Of a DNA stretch of 64,000 bases, positions 21,953 to 34,509 are shown piece by piece. The translations under genes and the position numbers were made by a program. This stretch comes from Akebia trifoliata (taxonomy: Eukaryota; Streptophyta; Magnoliopsida; Ranunculales; Lardizabalaceae), in NCBI GenBank assembly GCA_017979445.1, contig CM030705.1, forward strand, positions 12,252,679-12,316,678. The letters are read 5' to 3'. Every line of letters starts with the position of its first letter. Within the stretch, counting starts at the first letter, position 1. A model generated the notes under the pieces. The model saw only the letters and a list, made by a program, of their open reading frames with translations. It was not told the origin of the DNA and did not search any database.

Positions 21953-24900
21953 ATGGCAACCCATTTTTTGAGAAACCTATTATGTTTCTATCTCTTGTAT
22001 TCTACGTTCTTCTCTAATTCATTTGCTGCAAGAATTAATCCTACTTTCAAGGTTAAAGCAGTTAATCTTGGAGGTTGGCTTGTCACTGAAGGATGGATAA
22101 AACCATCATTGTTTGATCAAATACCCAATAAAGATCTCTTGGTATATTTATATATATATATCTATCTCAAAATTACTTTTTATTCTGAAAAATCACATTA
22201 TTCTGTTATAGATTCAATTATCTGTAATGGGTTTTTATTTGTTTGATCTTTAATAGGATGGATGTCAAGTTAATTTCAAATCTGTAAAGCTGGGGAAGTA
22301 TCTATCGGCCGAGACTGGTGGAGGATCGATAATTGCCACGAACCGAACAAGTGCATCGGGCTGGGAAGCTTTCAAAGTAAGATTATTTATAATGTCATAA
22401 GTTGAATTTTCATGAAGAATTTGATTATGTTATCTTAGATATTAATTGTATTTGTTTTCTTTTATGTGTAGCTGTGGAGGATCAATGAGAGTACTTTTAA
22501 TTTCAGGGTCTTTAATGGACAATTTATTGGACTAGAGAATCAAGGAGCTGGTATTACTGTCGTAGCAGTCTCGAACATATCTGGTACATCCGAAACGTTC
22601 GAGATTGTTAGAAAATCCGATGATCCAAATCGAGTTCGCATAAAAGCACCTAATGGATTATTCCTACAGGTAATTTTGTTCCAAAGAAATTGTTGTGAGA
22701 GCTTCTATTACCACACCAACTTTTACTAATGCCACCCCAAGATGTGTTCTAATTCTTTGGTGATTTACATATGAATTGAGGTGGTGTTGGCAAAATCTTG
22801 GTGTGGCAATAGAATCTCTCTTTGTTGTTTGTCTTGTAATTAAGTCATCTATAAGAACATTGTTTAAACAGGGTGGGTGGGTTTTAATATTTTTTTCGAT
22901 AATTTGCATTGTTGTTTTAAATAAATAGGCGAAGGAGGAGAACTTGGTGACAGCTGATTTTGATGGAAATGGTGAATGGGGAGACAACAATCCGTCTGTT
23001 TTCGAAATGGGGATTTTTGGCACCTTGCGAGGCGAATTTCAAGTGACAAACGGTTATGGAGACAAAGCCCCACAAGTTATGAGAGTGAGTAATTAACCAA
23101 TTGTTTTGGTTATGGAGATCATGACACATGAAGTGAAAAATTAACAAGTCTCTATGAATCTCAGGAGCATTGGAGCACGTACATCGTTGAAGAAGATTTC
23201 AAGTTCATATCGGAGAATGGTTTAAACGCTGTGAGAATTCCAGTTGGATGGTGGATAGCAAGTGATCCAACGCCTCCGAAACCTTATGTTGGAGGATCCT
23301 TGGAAGCTTTGGACAACGCATTCACTTGGGCACAGTAAGTGAGGCTAATAACATGTTTGCAATAAATATAAATAAATAGATATGCAAAATTTCTTGGATT
23401 AGAATTTTGAATAAGAAGATGATATTAATTCAATTGTTTGCAGAAAATATGGTGTGAAGGTTATAATCGATCTACACGCAGCGAAGGGTTCTCAAAATGG
23501 TTGGGAGCACAGCTCATCAAGAGATGGAACCTTAGAATGGGGACAGACCGACGACAGCATACAAGAGACCCTTGCAGTTATAGACTTCCTAACTGCCAGG
23601 TTCATGAATTCTTCCTTCAATTAGATTTTGTTTAGGAATGGCACACAATGAATCTTGCATACCAATTTGTTTTTCTATCTTCCTTCGCGTTCACTTGCTT
23701 ACTAATGGGTATTTGGGTGGGGGGGTGATTTCAAGGAAATCTGCACACCTTGAGATTTGAACTGTAATTATATTTTATTTTATTTGGTTGTAGAATATAT
23801 TATCAATACTTTCAACTCCTCATAGCAGGATACCTACAAAACACACTTTGACGCTCAAATTAATTAGAGGTAGAAATATGGTATTTTTGTAAGGGTTCTC
23901 TCCACATATTGTTGTCGTTTCCATGCCTTCTTAGATTTTCATAATCTTCCTGTGTTTATCAATCGTGTTAATCTCAATGTGACACATGTATGATTATCGA
24001 ATAAATGAGACTTTTTCCCAAATTGATTTTTTATAAGATTACTCCGAATCACCCTTTCTCACTCTTCTTTGTACATGTCCAGGTATGCCCAGAGCCCAAG
24101 CCTACTTGCAATAGAGCTGATCAACGAACCTCTTGCCCCGGGAGTTACTCTGGAGACCATGAACAAGTACTATAAAGCAGGTTATGACACTGTTCGGAAA
24201 CACTCATCAACAGCATATGTGGTGATGTCTAACCGACTGAGTATTTCTGATCCAAAGGAGCTCTTCCCTCTTGCCAGCGGCCTCAAGGGTTCTGTCATTG
24301 ATATCCATTACTACAACCTCTTCTCAGATACATTCAATGACATGACAGTCCAACAGAACATCGACTTCATCTATAACAACCGGTCCTCCCAATTGAACGC
24401 TGTCACCACATCTAATGGCCCCCTCACCTTCATCGGTAAGTATTACATTCATCTTCACTGTTCCCGTAAGCTTGGATTACAGATATTACACCTTGGTTTG
24501 GGTCTAGATCAGATCAAAATCTATCTAGATCCAAATTTATAAGATCGGAATGAAATGGTTTTGGTCATTATTCAAACCATTGACAGTCCTTAGCAGATTT
24601 GAAGTCGACTAGGAGCAACCTAGAGGCAATTTAAATGTGAAATAAGTTTTTCCAAGGGTAAATGTGTTTGGATCATGTAATTTGCACAAGCAACCAAACA
24701 TGTGCAACATGTTTTTAAATCAAACTTAGTAAGTTCTAAGGACTTGAGCAAGAACCCAGTGTTCTAATCTTACAGTTCTAAGCTAATGGAAACTTTGATA
24801 TTGTTCACCTAAAATGGACAACCATTCATGATTAATGGTGGGAACATTTGATGATCGTACATCCACCATTAAATGATCGATCACTGAAATATGATTATTG

Positions 24901-25139
24901 ATTACTAAACCTATTATATCAAAGTCAAGTGATTCAATGGGACGGTGAAATTTGCAGGGGAATGGGTGGCAGAGTGGCAAGTGAAAGGAGCAACAAAGGA
25001 GGATTATCAGAGGTTTGGGAAAGCCCAATTAGAGGTATACGGACGTGCATCATTCGGATGGGCTTATTGGACATTGAAGAACGTAAACAACGCCTGGAGC
25101 TTAGAATGGATGATCAAGAACAACTATATCAAGATTTAG
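21953..25139 (+). CDS. Secreted GH5 exo-1,3-beta-glucanase-like protein, complete (507 aa, 8 exons)
   Basis: Exons: 21953-22141, 22257-22376, 22472-22669, 22929-23084, 23165-23334, 23444-23599, 24083-24435 and 24958-25139. All introns are GT-AG, phases agree, and the frame is open to the stop. Residues 1-25 form a signal peptide. NLGGWLVTEGWIKPSLF (about 38-54) opens the family fold. About 64-200 is a beta-trefoil/fascin-like insertion typical of the plant proteins, and the GH5 barrel follows (LNAVRIPVGWW, VKVIIDLHAA). Predicted catalytic residues are Glu345 in ELINEP (acid/base) and Glu449 in IGEW (nucleophile). Plant members are annotated as probable glucan 1,3-beta-glucosidase A, and a role in cell-wall or callose glucan turnover is inferred. 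A 3' part is duplicated at 1207-3058. The ATG is the first in frame and is followed directly by the signal peptide. Confidence 0.93.
22697..22819. mobile_element. MITE in intron 3 of the glucanase gene, 7-bp target duplication
   Basis: Left GAGAGCTTCTATTACCACAC pairs with right GTGTGGCAATAGAATCTCTC over about 20 bases, and further pairing continues inward (AATGCCACC with GGTGTTGGC). The flanks are identical: TTGTTGT at 22690-22696 and at 22820-22826. Size and duplication length suggest a small hAT-type or Mutator-type MITE. It does not disturb the splice sites. Confidence 0.75.
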
Positions 25140-25607
25140 AATTCCTATCTTTAATTGTTTTCATTATAGTAATAAAATGTGATCCTTCAAGTTTGAAAAT
25201 TGATCACATTAAATATTTTGATTCTTCTAGCCATGGATTCCATCTCTCACCTTTAGAATCATATCCACATAGCTTTTAGGTTGTTAATGGATTGAGTTTG
25301 GATTAATTCTGTTGGACCAAACAAAGTGGATATAATGCGACTTGAATAATGAAAGTGAGGATGCAGTACGGAACATAGTCACAAAGTCGTTCCCTTCATC
25401 ATCAAAATTTTCATTTTCTTCAAATTTCAAATCTCAAGAATAAGATGAGATTTTTTTTAAGGAGACTAAAAGATGATGGGTTTTGGGAAGAAACCCAAAA
25501 CATCATTTATATGATCCCTGAAATTTTTCCTATTTCTTTAGGAAACTTCCACAAACTCATCCAAACTAATCAAATTGAACTTGAACCTCCTCCGCTCATT
25601 AGTTGCT
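23799..25607 (+). repeat. Duplicated segment, copy 2 (partner of 1207-3058)
   Basis: It covers the end of intron 6, exons 7-8, intron 7 and the 3' flank of the complete glucanase gene. It diverges from copy 1 at 25607, where copy 1 is cut by an LTR. Downstream sequence 25608-26900 has no counterpart in the window. Confidence 0.9.
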
Positions 25608-26909
25608 CAATCGGAACTTGGTTATTATGGTTATGAAGGCCTCCCTTTAAATATGGACCAACCGAGTAGCTATCTTCTATATGGACCAAATGTCCTCATG
25701 GCACTCTGTATAAGATCAAAGAGCCATGAGCATGTAGAGCACAAAATTCTAAGAATTTAAAAAATAAATTTTCTTTGTTGCTCAATTCATTTTAAATTTG
25801 AGAGTTCATTAAAAAATAAAAAAATAAAATTCAGCCCAATCTAAACCAAGAACCGTAGAAGGGAGAGGGGGCAGTCTACATGGTCCAAATGGGAGCCGTG
25901 GTCTAGACTCTACATGGTCTTTGAGTCCATATATATAGAGGAGAATATTGTCCGAAGAATTAGGTATGAGCTACTAAAATGGAGGTGTTGTATTGTAAGT
26001 GCTACCAATCAAATTCGGAACAATGATAAGATTGATTATGCTTTATGGAGCAAAACACGGATAGTCAAGGAACAATATTTTTCTTTTTTCCTTTTTTTAC
26101 TTTTTTTGTTTTTCTTTTTTGGCTTATCGTGGGTATCCCCACACCCTTGGGGTGAGACTAATCCCATGGTCACACACAACACCCCCCTCAGAAAGTCCGA
26201 CGTGCAATTGGTTGACTCAAGGGTCAAGGAACAATAAATTTGTAGAATATGTGTACAATACTCCAAGATAAAGAAGTTGAGATAGATGCATGGAAATACT
26301 AAAATAGACAACACTAGAAATGAACACATGAAAATATATGTAAGTATCCCCTACAGGTGATAAAATATGGAAGAACCATGACGGCTGATTACAAACAAAG
26401 AAGACACAGACACATCACAAACGAGAAGGAACGTGCAGGTAAAAGGCTCATTTACGAAAATGAAAACCTAAAAGGACGAAGATTAGAGTACGGAAATTAA
26501 ATTTGAAGACAATTAAATGATTGAATAAGATTTGCACAGCCAATCCCATGTAGTTGGTATACAGCATATCTTGATGATACAGAATTTAAGATGAACCACA
26601 CAAAACAAGGCTTTCTTCGAAGATGTTATCACAAAAAGACAAAAAAAAAAAAATCAAACTTACAAGAACAAAAGCAGTCTTGTAATGAATATTTCATGCA
26701 TAATGGTGCATGGTTTCCTCACCCAACCCATGGAATATTAACAAATTAATATTAAGGGTATTGTTTCTTGTTAGGATCATCACCCTTGAATCCCCTATCC
26801 CATGAGAGGCCCAAATACTAATGATATTTAACTGTCAACAGTAGAATATCATATAAATTGAGCATAGCAAAGTCGAGAATGTTGAGATGGATGAGTGCAA
26901 AGACTGGAA
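25608..26909. other. No gene seen
   Basis: AT-rich DNA; T-rich around 26080-26120 and with an A-run at 26640. Short open frames here show no recognisable similarity. Confidence 0.5.
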
Positions 26910-26918
26910 AATATAGAA

Positions 26919-27292
26919 GAGTAGGGATCCAGAACGGTGTCCTGTACCTAACCAAGGTCAGGTGGCACCCCATTTTATGCCACGTGGCATTTTTGGTGAC
27001 CCACTGACCATATGTATAAGTGGCCCATCCCTTGGTGAATTTACACAAAAAAGATAAGTTTGATTAGTGATGTGCATCCATTGATATTAGCCTTGTATTA
27101 AGAATGATTTCTAATCGTTGGATTTAAACTCTTTTTCAAGTCATCAAACACAACAATTTTTGGTACGTACGTTCACAAAGGGATGGACCACATATCCATA
27201 TGGTCAATGGATCCCCAAAAATGCCACGTGGCATAAAATGGGGTACCACCTGATCATGGTTAGGTACAGGACACCGTTCTGGATCCCTACTC
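26919..27292. mobile_element. Mutator-type MITE with arms of about 130 bp and 9-bp target duplication
   Basis: The ends are GAGTAGGGATCCAGAACGG (left) and its inverse at the right. The arms pair almost base for base for about 130 bp around a loop of about 110 bp. The flanks are AATATAGAA (26910-26918) and AATATAAAA (27293-27301), a 9-bp duplication with one change, as expected for Mutator-like elements. Both arms contain the palindromic G-box GCCACGTGGC. Because the arms are inverted, the two opposite strands encode a similar spurious peptide (YGQW, NATWHKMG, RYRTPFWIPT), which is not a gene. Confidence 0.88.
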
Positions 27293-27344
27293 AATATAAA
27301 ATTAGAAACAAATGAATTTGGAAAAATGTAGGGGTGGCTCCATA

Positions 27345-27560
27345 TAAGCAATAAACTAAGAGAAAGTCAACCTAAAGAGCTTGGGCATGTTCAAAGAAAG
27401 CCGATCACATCCCCACTTCGGAAGAAATATTAAAGTTAAAGGTCCTAAAAGAGTAAAAGGAAGACCAACCAAAAACAAAAGTGGATGGTGAAATCATATA
27501 TGACCACTTCTTCAATGGCAGAAGACATGGCACTAGACAGAGTGGGGGGAGATGATGAAA
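27345..27560 (+). pseudogene. LINE-type reverse transcriptase C-terminal relic
   Basis: KLRESQPKELGHVQRKPI, then GRPTKNK-like and DMALDRVG-like pieces in changing frames, match the tail shared by many plant LINE-derived polyproteins (pattern KMRE, WFGHVQRRP, GRPKKTW, ALDRAEW). Stops and frameshifts occur throughout. Only about 70 codons remain; the upstream catalytic part is missing. Confidence 0.6.
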
Positions 27561-29059
27561 CTATCGTATAAATAAAAACATAATATAATTTATTTTAAAA
27601 GATATTATGAAATAAACAACTCATTCAATATCCAAATTGTTTCAAGTAAAAAAATGTGAAAACAAATTCTCCATATCAAGTCTTGACAAGCCTTTTGAAC
27701 ACATCAATCCATTCCTCGGGCGTAAAACACACCACCTAAAGGTCCACATGCCCTTTTCCCATGATCTCTTGATAGATTAGTATTATAGTCACAATTGATG
27801 TACGGGAAATAAACCTCAAATATAAAAAAGAACATTAAATAAAACTTATAGTATAAACTTCGTCAGAAAATGAATGAAAGGAAAGTGACTTCTTGAAAAT
27901 ATCTTTATCCATGTGTTTTGTCCGACAAAAATGGTGGGGTCATAATACGAATTCCTCAAGAGAAGAGGGAGGCAATTCCCCACCAGGCTTCTAAGACTTA
28001 TTCACCACAATGATATAAAAACAAAAGGTTGTGTTTGGTTCACTTTAAAATAAAGGGAAAGAAAATGATTTCTCGAAAAAAATGTCTTATCAATGTGTTT
28101 GGTTTTGTCCGAATATGGTTGTATCAAGGTATGATTTTCTAAAATTGCAGTTCCCCACCAAGCCCTCACTGTCTTCATCCCCTCTCCAATCCTCTTAGAA
28201 CATGAAGTGGCACAGGGCAGACCAAAGAATCAATCAAATTCAAACCCTTGTTTTTGCAGGTTTGGATCCCCCAGAAGGATCCAAATTAAAATGGTTGAGG
28301 AATCTATCCGAGTAAGATCTGGGTCAGTTGGAAATGTTCAGGTAACAAGAACTAGGCCGGTCCAGCTATGAGTATTGAATCCTTTATGAAATGATTCCAT
28401 TGCGATAAAATAAGGATCCAACCCATATTTTTCACACATATCTGGGTCCAGATGGCATATTATTCATGGGCCAATTTCATCATTGCCGACAAATCAATTT
28501 ATGTAATGTGATGTATAATATAATTTCTAGAAGCTTAGTAATCCTTGGCAATCTTTCTCAAATTCGGCTCTAGATGACTGAGGTAAATGTATCCCTTTTC
28601 TATCCCCAACAGGACAAACTCATTTTGAACCCCTCCCCATCGGGATGTGTAAAGATCTACCAATAATTGGCTCCGTCTTAGAGCCAAATTTTCAACTTTC
28701 CTCAATCCAATTGGAAATCTAAAAGTCACTGTAGAATAGAAAATTCCTACCAACAATTCAATTGTGAGTGGCTCTGCTCCATGGGAAACTTCCTCTACTA
28801 CATGGCATAGATATCTCCATACTTTGCCTACTGTGTAGCTGTGAATTTGATCAAAACCACATCAACCTAGAACTCCCTTCCCTCCAAAATAAGCCATCTT
28901 CACCCAATACCCCACTTTACGTAGGGATTACATTCAGAAGTCAGAACAAACATACAATTAAGGCAACAAATACCCAAAGATGTCTACCACTAACACTATT
29001 TGAAGCGAAAAAGATACGAACAATGAATTGTAAATATAACTTGAATCTAAATAATTGTA
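27561..29059. other. No functional gene seen; partial direct repeat
   Basis: A diverged direct repeat links 27870-27935 and 28045-28110 (ATGTGTTT, TTTTGTCCGA words). Open frames at 28535-28756 (-) and 28768-29160 (+) have no similarity I recognise. Pyrimidine-rich stretches occur near 28150-28200. Confidence 0.45.
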
Positions 29060-31280
29060 CAAACAAACTTTGTTTTTTGATAAGTAAAGATAATTTCATT
29101 AATCAACACGGAGGTCAAGGAGACGTACAAACCTATAACAGGGCGAGCAAAAAATGCTGAAAAAAGACAAAATGATTACCCCATTTCTATATTAAAGAGG
29201 GAACTATCTCCCCAATCAAGCCAGCCTTCCACCAAAGCCTTCAACGAGTTTGGAATACACCCCCACCAACCCAAATAACTGAAGCAAATGATTCCAAACC
29301 TTGCAATTGAAACTACAACGAAGAAGCATATTATTTACTGACTCCCCATTTGACTTGCATAAGAACCAAAAATTTGTTTGGAAGAAACATTTCTTTCTCA
29401 AGAGGTCGATGGTCGGCAATTTTCAAAGTGTAGCAAGCCACATAAACACCGAGGCCTTTGAGGGAATGCTCACCCTCCTAATCATAGCAGATGGGAAGCT
29501 TGAATTACTTACTTGAGCCCCACTTAAGTACAAGGACAAAACTGTGAAATTATCATCCTGCGAACCATCCCAAATCTATATATCCTCCACATTAAGATCA
29601 ATCGACGAAGCCTTAACACACTCCGTAAATTTCGCCAAACTCTCCAACTCCCAATCATTGAATGGGCCTCTGAAGTCGAAATCCCAACAAACCCCCTCAC
29701 CTTCTTTGTGAATAAAGGAAGAGATCACTTCTCCCTTTTTCATGGAAACCTCCAACAACACTGGGAGCTGAATGTTCAAAGCACAATCTCCACACCACCA
29801 ATCTTCCCAAAATCTAACCCATTCACCCTTCCCCCACTTTGAATTTTACCTTCTTGTAGTACAAAAGAAGTCTCCTTAAGATACATTTCCACACTCCACA
29901 CCCGTAAGTGCCTTTGTTGCGCCACTTTCCCAGCCACTGTTTTTAACCACAAACTTGTCTCTTATTGCCCTCCTCCACAAACTTCCATGCTCATTTCCAA
30001 ACCTCCCAAGCAACTTTCCTAATAAAGTCGAGTTCATTATCTTGAAAATTTTAATACCCAAACCTCCACTACTCTTAGGCGAGCACATTTTCTTCCAACT
30101 CACAAGATGCAACTTCCTATTACCTCTTTGTCATGCCAAAAGAAATCCCTACACAAACTATCAAACTTTAACTCCACATTCTTAGGCAAGGATAACAGGG
30201 AGAGGAAATCATTCGGGATTGCCGACAACGTGCTTTTGATCAAAGTCAACTTACCACCTTTAGAAAGATACCTAGCTTTACAAAGGCTCAACTTCCTCCC
30301 CACTTTTTCTAATACCAGATCCCATAACTCCTTTCTATTATACTTACAACCCAATGGAAGACCCAGATAGGTTAAGGGAAAGTTTCCCACCTAAAAACCA
30401 ATGGAAGCTGCCAACACCTCCAACCCTGTAATTTGATAACTGGAAATAACTTGATTTTCCTAAAATTGACTGAAATGTCAAATATAGCCTCAAAACAGCC
30501 AAGTATCCCACTCACAAAATGCACCTGACGAGGAGAATAATTTAGGAAAACAAGCGTATCATCCGCAAATTGTAGATGCGAAATAAGAATACCTCCCATG
30601 CCTGCCCTGAAGTCGCTAATATGCCCAGACTCCGCAATTTTGGCAAACATATGCCCCAACGCTTCCGCAACTATGATAAAGAGTAAAGGCGATTAAGGGT
30701 CACATTGTCGAAGGCCCCTTGAACTCCTAAAGAAACCCAAGGGAGATCTATTCACCAAGATAAAAAAGGAGGAAATAGAGACGCAATTCATTATCCACGT
30801 AACCCATCTATTTCCAAACCCCATCATTTTCATCAAATATTTGAGAAAATTTCAATCAACGCAACCATACGCCTTTTGGAGATCGACTTTACAAACTTGA
30901 TCAGGGTCCTTTAACTTTCTTTTCTAATTTATACATTTGGTAACAATAAGAACCCCATCGAGAATTTGCCTCCCCTTGCACAAAAGCCCCTTGGGTTGAA
31001 GAATGATGCCTGGAATCACTTTTCTTAGTCTTGTGGCTAGCACCTTAGAAATCCATCATTTTTTGAAACTTTGCTTTTAAATTAACCTGGTAAGACCTTT
31101 CTTCTTCACTGAGACCACTTCTCTCTTCTTTTTGATCTAGGACCCCCAATTCCTTTAACATCTCATTTTTTCTATCATCAAGGCGACCAAAAGTGTCCAC
31201 ATTCCATTGCATCAACATATCCTTTAAACTCTTCAACTTCAATATGAAAAACCATGCCCGATCTTCCATCAAAGTGATTC
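29060..31280 (-). mobile_element. L1-like LINE, 5'-truncated and mutated
   Basis: Minus-strand ORF2 pieces run in order. Near 31270-31045 is the segment with LMEDRAWFFILKLKSLK and QWNVDTFGRLDDRK. An RT core follows near 31020-30680 with stops. Then come HLQFADDTLVFLNYSP (catalytic FADDT) near 30560 and FPLTYLGLPLGCKYN and LSKGGKLTLIKSTLSAIP near 30390-30190. VSWKKMCSPKSSGGLGIK follows near 30100. The zinc-binding C-terminal domain with NNMLLRCSFNCKVW lies near 29330. The 3' end is marked by a short A-tail on the minus strand (TTTTTTG near 29070). It abuts a gypsy RNase H fragment at about 31280, which sets its truncated 5' end. At least five frame disruptions make it inactive. Confidence 0.9.
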
Positions 31281-31935
31281 TCAGCCAATAATAGGTTAAT
31301 ATAGGCAAGTGGCTGACTTCCTTGTGATAATACTACTCCCAATACCAAAATCAAAGACATCATACTCAAGAATAAAGTTGAAATGTAGGGCCAAGGTGGG
31401 TAGTTGATGGGGCCTTTAATGCTTTAAAGGTTGTTTCAACTTCATGTGTCCAATGAAAAGAGTCCTTTCATAACATCTGAGTGAGGGGGGCTATTATTGT
31501 ACCATAGCCCTAGAAAAACTTCCGGTAGTAACCGATGAGTCCAAAGAATCCTTGTAACTTCATAAGGACTTGAGAGTTGAGGTTTTCAGCCATTGTGTCA
31601 TGGCATCAATTTTTGACATGTCAACATGAACATCCTTGGCTGATATTATATGGCCTAGGTACTTTATCGAAGTTTCAGCAAAAATGCACTTGGATATCTT
31701 GACATACAATTGATGTTGGAGTGGGACTTGAAATATTACGATGAGATGATCAAAATGAGTGTCCAAATCCGAACTATAGAAGAGAATATCGTCAAAAAAT
31801 ACCAATACAAATTGCTAAACAAAAGACCTAAAAACTTCATTCATGAGACTCTGGAAGGTGGTTGGTGCATTGGAAAGGTCAAATGGCATTACAAGAAATT
31901 TGTAATGCCCTTCATGAGACTAGAATGTCGTGTTT
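31281..31935 (-). pseudogene. gypsy reverse transcriptase / RNase H fragment
   Basis: Reading downward: [20 protein letters not shown], then LMNEVFRSF, a stop, VFFDDILFYSSDLDTHFDHL (catalytic FDD), YVKISKCIFAETSIKYLGHI, then LQGFFGLIGYYRKFF, a stop, PLTQML, a stop, DSFHWT and GVVLSQGSQPLAYIN from RNase H. These are signature blocks of Ty3/gypsy pol. At least three in-frame stops and a frame change are present, so it is dead. Confidence 0.9.
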
Positions 31936-32279
31936 GGAATGTTTGCTTCATTAACTCAGATTTGATGATAACTAATTTGATTGGGACATCAAAGCTTGAA
32001 GATATATTTTATTTTTTATTTCGTTTTCTATTTTAAGGCTATATTTTCATATTCTTTGGGCTCATTTTCATGTTTTATTGGCCCATGGTGTTAGTATAAT
32101 AGTTAGGAGTAGTTCGATAACTTTATAATGTCTTTTATTTAAGTTAATGAGGTTCGAAAATCAGGAAGGAGAAAGTTACAAAAATTAGATTTCTTTATTT
32201 GGTATTTTAATTTTATTAGGACTCTTGGTTGATTTTATTTATTTATAGATTGTATAAGGATTTATTTATGAAGAATCAT

Positions 32280-33905
32280 GAATGAATAAAAAAAAGAATT
32301 GTTTTCTTGTTTTGAATGTTGGTGCATTTAATGTGGTCGATGCCATGGAAATCATTGAGGGGATTCTGTTAGTACCATGTTTTGTCGATTCCAAGATTAG
32401 TCGTATGTTGTCATGTTGTAACTACTGGAAGATATTGTTCAAAACGAACGAAGAGAAATCAACATGCATTACACCAACGACAAATCCGTAGTATATCAAA
32501 ACCAACCAAGGACAAGGGACATTATCACCCGTGGAGTATCAGAACAAGTTATTATCGAAGCATCTTTTGAGTGTTCTAAGTTCATCCCAAAACCAGCTCA
32601 ATCTCAAGGAAAATAGAAGTTGTCGGCAGGAGTGAAGGATCCACCGTCAACCATCGACAAAACAGAGTGGAACTCAAGGTATCGGTGGCAGAAGCATAAT
32701 CTTGACGGTTCCACCGACAGAATGGTCATCAGTTCCACCGATGAACAACTTGTCGGTCCTACCGACAGAACAGAGTGGAACTCAAGGTATCGGTGGCAGA
32801 AGCTTAATATTGTCGGTTCCACCAACAGAATAGTCACCGGTTCCACCGATGAACAACTTGTCAGTCCCACCGACATCCACCGCCAGAACAAAATGAGAAA
32901 ACATCTATCGATGGCAGAAGCATGGTTCTGCCGGTTCCACCGTCATAATGCTCATATGTCCCACTGATAACTATTGGAGGTTCCACCGACAAAGCTACCG
33001 ATAGTATTCAACAATAATATTTTCGAGCATTAAGTTTGGTCAGTGCCACCGACGAGATACAGGTGCCACCGACAGGAAGCCGTTGAGTATAGTTTCTACA
33101 AATTAGAAGCTCTAGGCTTCATTGATTTTTTGGATCAACAACTTTTGAATTAAGCCCAAACAAATAAGTACACTTCAAGAGGCTTAACAAAGGAAGAAGA
33201 ATCGTTGGGTGAGGTCGAAACCATGCACATCATGCTACTTCACCTGAGTTGATCAAGCTTCACTAACTTCATCCTTCAAGCAGTTACACTCTAACATCAA
33301 GCTAGGCGAGGAGCCAAAGACGAAGGAAGAAGTGAAGAACCAAAGATTAACAAACTCACCTCATTCATCATAATTGTGAGTTTGTTTGTTTTGCTTTAAC
33401 TTCAAAATACTCAAGTAACAGTTTTCTTGATTTCCTCTTCAAAATCAAGCATTTGATTGAGTTGCGGACTCAAGTTGAGTGATAAAGGTTGCTGAATTCC
33501 CGAAGCATAAAACTCAGACATTTTGAGTGGATGTGGTTCACTCAATCTTAGGGTTGTAGAATTAACCTGGGAAAAAATTCTATGTGTGGTTTAAGGTGAA
33601 CCAAAAACCTCAGTTTTAGTAAACACCGAAGAACCATTGATTGGGGTTCTCTTGGGAGTGGACGTAGGCATAGTTGTTGAACCACTATAAATTGTGTGTC
33701 TTGTGTTTCTTTCTAATTTCCTTATCTTCATGCAAATCTGAACGTATATCATGATTAATCATTGCATGCATAAATCCTTTGTTCCATGGATGATTTGGTG
33801 AATGCTTCAATAGAACGAATTCATTAAAAATTCAGCCACACTTAAGTGTTCACATTTAGAAGAATTTTTAATTAGTCCTATTCACCCCCCCCCCCTCTAG
33901 GTCTA
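32280..33905 (+). repeat. LTR-like block, SIRE/Maximus-type copia suspected
   Basis: Near 33650 the sequence GTGGACGTAGGCATAGTTG and GAACCACTATAAATTG, and at the end ATTCACCCCCCCCC with CTCTAGG, resemble the 3' part of plant SIRE-like copia LTRs. The first part contains the tandem GTTCCACCGACA array, also common in such LTRs. No coding region or second LTR was found. The start is not defined. Orientation plus is inferred. Confidence 0.45.
32650..33075 (+). repeat. Minisatellite, unit about 108-118 bp, with inner GTTCCACCGACA repeats
   Basis: The block ACAGAGTGGAACTCAAGGTA recurs at 32662 and 32770, with a diverged third copy from about 32888. Each unit contains several GGTTCCACCGA(C/T) words, so ACCGAC occurs more than five times in 400 bp. 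ACCGAC is also the core of the DRE/CRT cis-element bound by DREB/CBF factors; whether that matters here is unknown. Confidence 0.75.
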
Positions 33906-34229
33906 GACATTGTCAAAGCCTGTAATTTCAGATTCCAAGGTAAATAGCAAAAAAAAATTAATCTTCTTCTTCAATCCATCTTTTCTACACACACAAAAAA
34001 ATTGTCTATTTTTGTAGAGATCAAGAACCCTCTAATTCTTTCAAAAAACCACCCAAATCTATCCTATACTCTAAAATCAAACCCTTTTTCTAAAGAAAAA
34101 AAAATTCATAACTTTTCAAACCCTTTTCCTATTGTAACCCAATTCCAAATCTCAAATCAAATTCCCTAACCCCCTCTATATTCATTTTCACCCCTCACCG
34201 TCCTGCATCACAATTTGCAGAAAATAGAA
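33906..34229. other. No gene seen
   Basis: C/T- and A-rich DNA between the LTR-like block and the gypsy gag fragment. No coding similarity was recognised. Confidence 0.5.
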
Positions 34230-34450
34230 GCTCATCTAGTAGTTCATCAATAACAGTATTGGATATCTATCGTTTACCATGATGTTGTTAAGAACCCAAT
34301 AGCCCACACACATCCACCAAGGCTGATGAAGAAATGGGCTAATGTTAGCTAATTGTTCAAACTTGAATTGATAATCATGTATTATCGTAGTTTGGCCAAT
34401 GATCCTTCGTGACCGCCATCCCATGTTGTACCAAAATGTGTACATTGGAC
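34230..34450 (-). pseudogene. gypsy gag fragment
   Basis: The minus strand encodes TTIIHDYQFKFEQLANISP, similar to the gag block (V)xDYxxxFExLxN of plant gypsy elements, followed by degraded sequence. It lies between insertions and is in line with the gag start at 35250-35640. Confidence 0.55.
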
Positions 34451-34509
34451 ACCCCACAATTCTAGGAATGTTTTAGATTTGACCTCTTATGGTTCGAGCA
34501 ACGAAAATT

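Noticed and set aside
26818..27315. Two open frames on opposite strands encoding nearly the same peptide (YGQW ... RYRTPFWIPT)
   Set aside because: They are the two inverted arms of the MITE at 26919-27292 read in the same relative direction; there is no independent coding evidence.
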